Of a DNA stretch of 36,965 nucleotides, positions 31,828-36,965 are shown in pieces; position 1 is the stretch's first letter; each line of letters opens with the position of its first letter. The notes below the pieces were generated by a model that ran no database searches, was not told where the DNA came from, and saw nothing but the letters and a program-made list of their open reading frames with translations. The DNA comes from Anaerolineae bacterium (GTDB lineage: Bacteria > Chloroflexota > Anaerolineae > Aggregatilineales > UBA2796): the NCBI GenBank assembly GCA_019637555.1, contig JAHBVK010000058.1:1-36965 (forward strand), in the 5' to 3' direction. The position numbers were made by a program, and so were the translations under genes.

Positions 31828-32130
31828 ATGGTAACAATTCACCACATCAATTTGATCATCTCTGATCCTCAGATTCGCAACGGGCAGCCGTGTATCGCGG
31901 GTACAGGCGTGCGCGTCGCTGATGTGGTCATCGTGATGAAGTATCACCGCCAGAACGCAGATGAAATCGCAGCGTGGTTCGATGTGCCATTAGCAGGGGT
32001 TCATGCTGCGCTTGCTTATTATTATGAGCACCAGTCTGAGCTTGATGAAGCGATCCGCCAGCAGCTTGAGAAAGCGCACAGGCTGAAAGAACAGCACTTG
32101 GCGAATGGCAACAATCAAATTCTTCCTTGA
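31828..32130 (+). CDS. DUF433 antitoxin
   Basis: 100 residues from the ATG at 31828 (an ATG at 31813 is possible but would leave a leader of only about 9 bases). The DUF433 pattern is clear: DPQIRNGQPCIAGTGVRVADVV, ADEIAAWFDVPLAGVHAALAYYYEH, then a charged helix. DUF433 proteins are predicted small helix-turn-helix antitoxins found next to DUF5615 PIN-like toxins. That partner follows here with a 26-base overlap. The sequence is the most divergent of the four DUF433 genes in the window. Confidence 0.9.
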   Translation: MVTIHHINLIISDPQIRNGQPCIAGTGVRVADVVIVMKYHRQNADEIAAWFDVPLAGVHAALAYYYEHQSELDEAIRQQLEKAHRLKEQHLANGNNQILP

Positions 32131-32437
32131 TGAAAACATGCCAGTTGCTGTTGCAGAACAACTACGACGGCGGGGTATAGCGGCAATCACAGTTACCGAA
32201 TTAGGCTTGAAAGGTGAAAGTGATCTTGCCCACCTTAAACGCGCCGAAGAAAGTGGCTTTGTATTCTGTACCCATGACGCAGATTTACTTGATTTGGCAG
32301 GACAAGGTGTTACCCATGCTGGCATCATCTTCGGACAGCAGGAGTTACACGGCATTGGCGATTGGGTGGAATTTTTAGTATTGGTAAACGCTGTCCTGAC
32401 CGCTGAGGAAATGATCGACAAGATTGAGTTTATTTAA
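32105..32437 (+). CDS. DUF5615 (PIN-like, Mut7-C-type) toxin
   Basis: 110 residues. The family signature is IKFFLDENMPVAVAEQLRRRG with the first acidic residues (D, E), then ADLLDLAGQGVTHAGIIFG with CTHDAD as the second acidic site. These form the metal site of a minimal PIN-like nuclease. It overlaps the DUF433 gene by 26 bases, giving a complete toxin-antitoxin pair. The residues are intact, so it is probably functional. Confidence 0.9.
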   Translation: MATIKFFLDENMPVAVAEQLRRRGIAAITVTELGLKGESDLAHLKRAEESGFVFCTHDADLLDLAGQGVTHAGIIFGQQELHGIGDWVEFLVLVNAVLTAEEMIDKIEFI

Positions 32438-32481
32438 CCCTTTGCCGCACCGTTCATAGCTGCACAGTTTCGATTTATTTC

Positions 32482-32515
32482 AAGCGGGGTTGCGAACAAG
32501 CTATCCGCTTTTTGT
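32482..32515 (+). terminator. Terminator, repeat unit copy 2
   Basis: AAGCGG (32482-32487) pairs with CCGCTT (32505-32510), followed by TTTGTTTG. From CCGCTTTTTG onward it is identical to copy 1 for about 22 bases, through TGTGGTATGA. The left arm has drifted. Confidence 0.75.
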
Positions 32516-32566
32516 TTGTGGTATGAGGAGCGAAAGCGATAACTTCCAGATCACAAGGCTCAACAC

Positions 32567-32884
32567 ATGGATTTAACCTTTACGAGTGAACAGGCACCAT
32601 TGATGAAAGATGAGCATGGCATCGTCTTTGTTGCCAACACGCGCGTGCCTCTCGATTCGATTGTGTATACCTTCCGTGAAGGATTGACCGCTGAAGAAAT
32701 CGTCCATGAGTTTTCGACGCTGAAGTTAGCCGATGTTTATGCTGTGATCACGTACTATCTTCAACGCCGCGAAGAAGTGGATGCGTATATTAGCGAAAGA
32801 GAACGGCATCGCGCCGAACTGCGTAAAGAGGTGGAAACGCGCTTCAACCCTGAAGGGTTGAGGGCGAGATTGTTGGCACGATAG
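32567..32884 (+). CDS. DUF433 protein without adjacent toxin
   Basis: 105 residues: HGIVFVANTRVPLDSIVYTFREG, LTAEEIVHEFSTLKLADVYAVITYYL, then EVDAYISERERHRAELRKEVETRF. It is closely related to the next gene and to the one at 36675, less so to that at 31828. No DUF5615 or other PIN gene is adjacent. It could be a solitary regulator or an antitoxin against a toxin encoded elsewhere. AAGG lies upstream of the ATG. Confidence 0.9.
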   Translation: MDLTFTSEQAPLMKDEHGIVFVANTRVPLDSIVYTFREGLTAEEIVHEFSTLKLADVYAVITYYLQRREEVDAYISERERHRAELRKEVETRFNPEGLRARLLAR

Positions 32885-32907
32885 CAAAAGAAATCGTAGA
32901 AAATTAA

Positions 32908-32916
32908 TGATATAGT
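32908..32916 (+). promoter_or_regulatory. Extended -10 element upstream of the third DUF433 gene
   Basis: TGATATAGT fits TGnTATAAT with one mismatch, in an AT-rich gap 37 bases before the ATG at 32953. No clear -35. Confidence 0.35.
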
Positions 32917-32952
32917 GCCGTTCGTCGCCAGCGAATAACTGGATATAGCTCT

Positions 32953-33297
32953 ATGTTAATCCAAACGATTGTGTCTCCGCTCCGTGAAAATGAGGATGGT
33001 GTTATCTATGTCGGGAAAACAAGAGTACCCATCGATACCGTTGTATATGCGTATCGTCGCGGAAAAACGCCTGAGCAAATAGTCAATAGCTACCCCACGC
33101 TTGCCCTTGCCGATGTGTATGCGACACTCGCTTTTTATCTTCAGAATCATCAAGAAGTAGACGCTTACATTACTCGCCAAGAGGCAGAATCAGACGCAAT
33201 GCGGAAGGAAATCGAGAAGCGATTCCCGCAAGAAGGATTACGAGAAAAATTGCTCGAACGGCTTAAGAATAAAGAGAATTCTCAAGGCAATGACTAG
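32953..33297 (+). CDS. DUF433 protein without adjacent toxin
   Basis: 114 residues: DGVIYVGKTRVPIDTVVYAYRRG, TPEQIVNSYPTLALADVYATLAFYLQ, EVDAYITRQEAESDAMRKEIEKRF, then PQEGLREKLLERL. Parallels the preceding gene almost position by position (for example NPEGLRARLLAR), which points to tandem duplication followed by divergence. The TAG stop overlaps the left arm of the following terminator. No toxin gene is adjacent. Confidence 0.9.
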   Translation: MLIQTIVSPLRENEDGVIYVGKTRVPIDTVVYAYRRGKTPEQIVNSYPTLALADVYATLAFYLQNHQEVDAYITRQEAESDAMRKEIEKRFPQEGLREKLLERLKNKENSQGND

Positions 33298-33330
33298 CGG
33301 GGATGGCTGACAAGTTATCCCCGCTTTTTG
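33296..33330 (+). terminator. Terminator, repeat unit copy 3
   Basis: AGCGGGGAT (33296-33304) pairs with ATCCCCGCT (33317-33325), then TTTTG. Nearly identical to copy 1 through the loop GGCTGACA. TACAAT (33334-33339), a -10-like hexamer, follows directly. Confidence 0.85.
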
Positions 33331-33374
33331 TACTACAATAACCTTAAGCAGATCACTTGAGGCTAGATCACACT

Positions 33375-33884
33375 ATGGACAGCAGCAAAATCATGTTGGG
33401 GATGTTGATCAGAGCTGTACTCGGAGGTCTGCTTTTTGGCGCAGTAATGGGCTTCGTCGCGGGCATCCCAGTTTTCATCATTGGTGCTGGCTTTGGTTTT
33501 TTTGTTGGCGCACTCAATGGTCTAGTCATTGGCGTCTTCGCCGGATTGATCTGCGGGGTTGTGACGATACTGCTGTTCAATCGTGATTTTAACGTCGCCA
33601 TCTACAGAAGCATCATGGCAGTGATTTGCATTGCTATCTCGTTGCTATGCACATTCTGGCGTGTCAGTTCCATTTTTAGCTACAACGAAAGAAACAATGT
33701 CACGCCGACAACCCTATCTCAGTTTTATTTTGGAGCGATCTACGTCGGGACAGCTTTGATCGCCTTACTGAACAGTCAATATTTAGCGGGCTGGTATCTA
33801 CGAAAGCGGCGCAACGCTGTGACGCCCAATCTTGCGCCGAGCAAGCCTGAGACCGTGAACTTGATGACCCGCAAGCGGGGATAA
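33375..33884 (+). CDS. Small membrane protein of unknown function
   Basis: 169 residues from the ATG at 33375. A TTG at 33357 is less likely. It has about four membrane segments. The first two are Gly-rich (AVLGGLLFGAVMGFVAGIPVF, then GAGFGFFVGALNGLVIGVFAGLICG), like channel- or pore-like small proteins. They are followed by SIMAVICIAISLLCTF and FGAIYVGTALIALLN. The C-terminal tail is basic (LRKRRN). I recognise no family. It sits between the DUF433 genes and ldh in an AT-richer patch. Confidence 0.75.
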   Translation: MDSSKIMLGMLIRAVLGGLLFGAVMGFVAGIPVFIIGAGFGFFVGALNGLVIGVFAGLICGVVTILLFNRDFNVAIYRSIMAVICIAISLLCTFWRVSSIFSYNERNNVTPTTLSQFYFGAIYVGTALIALLNSQYLAGWYLRKRRNAVTPNLAPSKPETVNLMTRKRG

Positions 33885-33904
33885 CTGATCTGCCTCCCCG
33901 CTTG
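33872..33904. terminator. Hairpin between convergent genes
   Basis: CAAGCGGGG (33872-33880) and CCCCGCTTG (33896-33904) form a perfect 9-bp stem around 15 bases. The left arm lies in the last codons of the membrane protein. There is no strong T-run, so termination is tentative. It shares AGCGGGGAT with the terminator repeats. Confidence 0.5.
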
Positions 33905-33915
33905 TGAGATACAGC

Positions 33916-34857
33916 TTACAAATTCAAACTGGTGATCGCATCTCTGACGATGCCTGCGCTGCGACTGAGGGCGTTCTGCTCATCGGTGGGCAGATGCAGC
34001 GGCAACGTCTCCAGCACGCCTGATCCGCCGACCAAGCGCGGCAGCGAGACGGTGACATCCTTGATGCCCGCGACATCGGGATGCGGCGTGCAGACGGTCA
34101 GGATGGTGCGCTGATCACCGAGGATCGACTCGACAATGCGGGCGAGGGCGCTGCCGATGCCGTAATAAGTCGCGCCTTTGCCGTTGATGATGTGATAAGC
34201 AGCACGGCGCACGCGCTCATCAATCTGCTGACGAGTGGCATCATCCAGCGTGATATTGCGTAGGCGGCAGAATTCGTCTAGCGGCGCTCCGCCGACAGTC
34301 ACCTGACTCCATGTCAGCACTTCCGAATCGCCATGTTCGCCCAATACGTAGGCATGAACGTGTGGTGCATCAACGCCCACATGACGCCCCAACAAGGCGC
34401 GGAATCGTGCGGTATCCAGCGTCGTGCCTGATCCAAGTACGCGCGTGGAAGGAACGCCATGTTCAGCGGCGAAATGCGCGGCAAGATGGGTCATCACGTC
34501 AACGGGATTGGTGGCGATCACCAGCACCGCGTCAGGCGCATTTTTGAGGACCTGCGGGATCACCTGGCGGAATACTTCGTTATTACGTTGCAGCAGTTGC
34601 AAGCGCGTCTCGCCCGGTTTCTGGTTGACGCCCGCCGCGATGATCACTACACGACATCCGTTCAGCGCCGTGTAGTCGCCCGCGATCACATCCAGCGGAT
34701 TGGCGAAGGGGACGGCGTGGAAGATGTCATCCGCTTCCGCCTGTGATCGATCCATGTTGAGATCGACCAGCACCACTGCCCGCCCGATCCCACGCATGAC
34801 GATGGCGTATGCTGCCGTCGCGCCGACCAATCCGCTGCCCACGACCCCGATCTTCAT
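33916..34857 (-). CDS. ldh: L-lactate dehydrogenase
   Basis: 313 residues from the ATG at 34857, which has AAAGGAG 7 bases upstream. The frame is open further upstream, but those residues are not family-like. NAD-binding GSGLVGATAAYAI and VLVDL (Asp selects NAD), the specificity loop GVNQKPGETR with Gln79 (lactate; malate dehydrogenases have Arg here), LVIATNPVDVMTH, GSGTTLDTARFR and the catalytic His in LGEHGDSE (H175). Reduces pyruvate to L-lactate with NADH in the cytosol, tetrameric in the family. It stands alone on the minus strand, downstream of an aldo/keto reductase gene about 140 bases away. Confidence 0.96.
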   Translation of the reverse strand: MKIGVVGSGLVGATAAYAIVMRGIGRAVVLVDLNMDRSQAEADDIFHAVPFANPLDVIAGDYTALNGCRVVIIAAGVNQKPGETRLQLLQRNNEVFRQVIPQVLKNAPDAVLVIATNPVDVMTHLAAHFAAEHGVPSTRVLGSGTTLDTARFRALLGRHVGVDAPHVHAYVLGEHGDSEVLTWSQVTVGGAPLDEFCRLRNITLDDATRQQIDERVRRAAYHIINGKGATYYGIGSALARIVESILGDQRTILTVCTPHPDVAGIKDVTVSLPRLVGGSGVLETLPLHLPTDEQNALSRSAGIVRDAITSLNL

Positions 34858-34911
34858 CTGTTGCTCCTTTGATGAGTAGCATGTGACTAAGTAAAAGCGC
34901 CGTTTCGGAGG

Positions 34912-34938
34912 GTTTACCTCACCCCGGCGCTGAGTGAC
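34912..34938 (+). repeat. GTTTACCTCACCCC interspersed repeat, copy B
   Basis: Second copy of the element at 1991-2017 (27 bases, 3 mismatches), in the spacer upstream of ldh. Confidence 0.6.
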
Positions 34939-34996
34939 CATCATTCCAATGATGTTATCCGAAACTCAGGTTAACGGATGGTTGTCCCGATTTTTG

Positions 34997-35980
34997 TTAT
35001 GAATGTCCCAGTACCGGATGCGGCTGATAGAGTTCTTCCAGCGCCGTGATCTCTGCTTGATCCAGCTTGATCTCCAGCGCGGCGAGTGCTTCGTCAAGCT
35101 GATACTGCTTACTCGCGCCGATGATCGGAGCGCTGATGTGTGATTTGGTCAGCATCCACGCCAAGGCGATCTGCGCTGGTTTGACGCCGCGCTTGCTAGC
35201 GATCTCGGTCACGCGATCTACGATCTGGAAGTCGGTGGGCTGGTAGTACATGCTGTGCGCAAAGGCATCGGTGCGGGCGCGGATCGTATCATCCTCGTTT
35301 TTAGCGGTGCTGCGATTACCTGCCAAGAAACCACGCGCTAGCGGACTCCACGGGATCAGTCCGATGCCCTGATCGATGCACAGCGGGATCATCTCGCGTT
35401 CTTCTTCGCGGTAGACCAGATTGTAGTGGTTCTGCATAGTCACGAATTTCGCCCAGCCGTGCGCTTCGGAGACGTGCAGTGACTTGGCGAACTGCCACGC
35501 CCACATGCTCGACGCACCGATATACAGCGCCTTGCCCGCCCGCACCACATCGTTGAGGGCTTCCATCGTCTCCTCAATGGGCGTCTCGCTGTCAAAGCGG
35601 TGAATCTGATACAGATCGACGTAATCCGTGCCCAGCCGCTTGAGCGAGGCGTCAATGCTCGCCATGATGTGCTTGCGCGACAGACCGCGATTGTTCACAT
35701 CATCGCCCATCGCGTTATAGACTTTGGTGGCGATGACCACTTCATCGCGCTTGGCGAAGTCTTTGAGCGCCCGTCCGGTGATCTCCTCGCTGACGCCAAT
35801 CGAGTAGACATCAGCCGTGTCGAAGAAGTTGATCCCCGCCTCCACCGCGTTCTTGATCAATGGACGTGAGTCATCTTCTTCCAGTACCCATTCGCGCCAT
35901 TTTTTCGAGCCGTAGGTCATCATGCCGAGGCAGATGCGCGAGACTTTCATGCCAGTAGTGCCTAAGCGAACGTATTGCAC
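34997..35980 (-). CDS. Aldo/keto reductase
   Basis: 327 residues, typical AKR length. The catalytic tetrad is complete: D54 and Y59 in FDTADVYS, K86 in IATKVY and H127 in YQIHRFD. The NADPH-binding end (IIGASKQYQLDEAL) is also typical. It resembles the YajO/IolS group (MTYGSKKW, WAWQFAKS, QNHYNLVYREEEREM, IPWSPLARGFL). These reduce aldehydes and ketones of sugars or other small metabolites; the substrate is not deducible. There is no partner gene besides ldh downstream, at a distance that does not demand co-transcription. Confidence 0.95.
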   Translation of the reverse strand: MQYVRLGTTGMKVSRICLGMMTYGSKKWREWVLEEDDSRPLIKNAVEAGINFFDTADVYSIGVSEEITGRALKDFAKRDEVVIATKVYNAMGDDVNNRGLSRKHIMASIDASLKRLGTDYVDLYQIHRFDSETPIEETMEALNDVVRAGKALYIGASSMWAWQFAKSLHVSEAHGWAKFVTMQNHYNLVYREEEREMIPLCIDQGIGLIPWSPLARGFLAGNRSTAKNEDDTIRARTDAFAHSMYYQPTDFQIVDRVTEIASKRGVKPAQIALAWMLTKSHISAPIIGASKQYQLDEALAALEIKLDQAEITALEELYQPHPVLGHS

Positions 35981-36025
35981 GACGAACTCCTTAGGAAAGT
36001 AGTAACGAGTAATGAAGGCAGAAAG

Positions 36026-36055
36026 TTTAGCCGGAGCAAATGCTCCGGACTAAAT
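36026..36055. repeat. Palindromic repeat between aldo/keto reductase and cyclophilin
   Basis: TTTAG-CCGGAGCA-AA-TGCTCCGG-A-CTAAA is a nearly perfect palindrome with a 13-bp stem. It resembles the CCGGA...TCCGG repeats at 968-994 and 2174-2198. It lies upstream of the reductase start and downstream of the cyclophilin stop. Confidence 0.65.
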
Positions 36056-36090
36056 TGCGCTTGATGTTGTCGAGAAAAGGAGAGGGGAAG

Positions 36091-36609
36091 TTAGCTTTCG
36101 ATGATCTCGACGCTGTTCAGCTTATCGCCGGGTTTGGGATCGCGCTGCGGATCGCGTTCACGGATGGACATCAGCACCTTGAGGCTATCGGCATCCGCGA
36201 CTTTGCCGAAGACGGCGTGCTTGCCGTTCAGATGCGGGGTCGCGCCGTGTGTGATGAAGAACTGGCTGCCGTTGGTGTTGCGACCAGCATTCGCCATGCT
36301 GAAGACACCGGGACCATCGTGAGGGATACGAAGGGCGCTGTCTTCATCGTTCCACTTGTAGCCGGGACCGCCTGTGCCGCGACCATCAGGATCGCCACCC
36401 TGCGCCATGAAGCCGTTGATCACGCGGTGGAAGGTGGTGCCGTCGTAGAAACCATCCTTCGCCAGAAAGACGAAATTGTTCACCGTGACGGGTGCACGAT
36501 CTGCGAACAGGTCGATCTTGATGTCACCCTTCTCGGTGTGCATGATCGCCTGATACTTCTTCTTGGGATCGATCACCATCTCAGGCGGCTTGCTATAACT
36601 CTTTGCCAT
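36091..36609 (-). CDS. Cyclophilin-type peptidyl-prolyl cis-trans isomerase
   Basis: 172 residues with the full cyclophilin domain: GDIKIDLFADRAPVTVNNFV, FHRVINGFMAQGGDP (catalytic Arg R62, with Phe and Gln), SMANAGRNTNGSQFFIT and GKHAVFGKV. There is no signal peptide, so cytosolic. The start ATG at 36609 has GGAGGAG upstream (seen on the minus strand). It catalyses cis-trans isomerisation of prolyl bonds during protein folding. Confidence 0.97.
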   Translation of the reverse strand: MAKSYSKPPEMVIDPKKKYQAIMHTEKGDIKIDLFADRAPVTVNNFVFLAKDGFYDGTTFHRVINGFMAQGGDPDGRGTGGPGYKWNDEDSALRIPHDGPGVFSMANAGRNTNGSQFFITHGATPHLNGKHAVFGKVADADSLKVLMSIRERDPQRDPKPGDKLNSVEIIES

Positions 36610-36674
36610 TATCAGTTACTCCTCCAGATGCGAAACAGGGGAAATTATAACCTAGTCCACTGGCTTGTGCCGAG

Positions 36675-36965
36675 CTAGTTGGTTAACGTTCGCTCAGGGC
36701 GTAATCTCGCCCGAAGTGCCAGCGTTTGTGGGGTGTAGTTCGCTTCGATCTGCTGTTGGATGCGTTCGACGGCTGCGTCTGCTTGCTGCACATAAGCGTC
36801 AACATCGGCACGATGGGTGAGGTAGTAGGCGAAGATCGCGTAAACATCCTCTAACTTCAGCGTGGAGTAGCTATCCACGATGTCTTCCGCCGATTCGCCG
36901 CGCTGGAAGGCACGGATCACGATTTCAAGCAGCACTTTGCTGTCGCCAACGCGGATTTTCCCGTG
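36675..36965 (-). CDS. DUF433 protein, 5' end outside window
   Basis: The frame is open to the right edge of the window. The edge codons read HGKIRVGDSKVLLEIVIRAFQRG, matching the DUF433 N-terminal motif, so the true start is outside. A GTG at 36935 lies inside the domain. It continues SAEDIVDSYSTLKLEDVYAIFAYYL, and RADVDAYVQQADAAVERIQ, with TPQTLALRARL near the end, closely paralleling the two DUF433 genes at 32567 and 32953. Any partner toxin would be outside the window or absent. Confidence 0.9.
   Translation of the reverse strand, partial: HGKIRVGDSKVLLEIVIRAFQRGESAEDIVDSYSTLKLEDVYAIFAYYLTHRADVDAYVQQADAAVERIQQQIEANYTPQTLALRARLRPERTLTN

Noticed and set aside
31751..33904. Integron-like attC sites at the repeated hairpins
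   Set aside because: The hairpins have T-runs typical of terminators. I see no RYYYAAC/GTTRRRY core sites and no integrase in the window.
36040..36678. 212-codon plus-strand frame across the cyclophilin gene
   Set aside because: It is the antisense of a clear cyclophilin, with no recognisable domain.

Overview
The window looks like a piece of a Chloroflexota (Anaerolineae-like) chromosome. This is an inference from gene content: a split complex I cluster, PIN and DUF433 toxin-antitoxin modules, a BTAD/NB-ARC/TPR regulator, DUF4397-like and subtilase-prodomain-like sequences, and interspersed short palindromes. Most genes are moderately GC-rich and very rich in GATC. A few patches (about 6.1-8.5 kb and 31.8-33.9 kb) are visibly more AT-rich and look acquired. 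I saw no rRNA, tRNA, CRISPR array or transposase.

Layout. 1-6.0 kb: the end of a SUMF1-fold protein, a pirin, a divergent GH13 protein, a PIN toxin-antitoxin pair and a DMT transporter, separated by repeat-rich spacers. 6.1-11.5 kb: an AT-rich HExxH protein, a large SARP/NB-ARC/TPR regulator on the minus strand and, across a 450-bp divergent spacer, an orphan subtilase-prodomain-like gene. The spacer carries three TTCACG repeats at an exact 11-bp pitch, the classical geometry of a SARP/OmpR-type binding site. 11.6-13.2 kb: the infC-rpmI-rplT operon, with a clear promoter, a leader hairpin, a rare ATC start for IF-3 and a good terminator. 13.2-20.8 kb: a secreted double WD40 propeller, then murB, an arylamine N-acetyltransferase-like gene, an SGNH membrane protein and an MBOAT acyltransferase in a tightly coupled run, then a secreted GH43/GH32-like propeller. 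20.9-24.2 kb: a TIR-domain protein in an operon with a MerR/GyrI regulator, divergent from a Phd/PIN module whose toxin carries a frameshift near its end.

24.2-31.8 kb: nuoJKLMN, the distal membrane arm of complex I, with its own promoter and terminator and without nuoA-I. NuoJ is more than twice its normal length. It has two DUF4397-like beta domains inserted in the loop between its last two membrane helices, predicted to face outside. NuoL and NuoM also carry long acidic or His-rich loops. I rank this as the most striking novelty in the window.

31.8-37.0 kb: a DUF433/DUF5615 toxin-antitoxin pair, two toxin-less DUF433 genes and a small membrane protein, each behind a near-identical terminator that runs directly into a -10-like element. 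Then come L-lactate dehydrogenase, an aldo/keto reductase, a cyclophilin and a fourth, truncated DUF433 gene on the minus strand.
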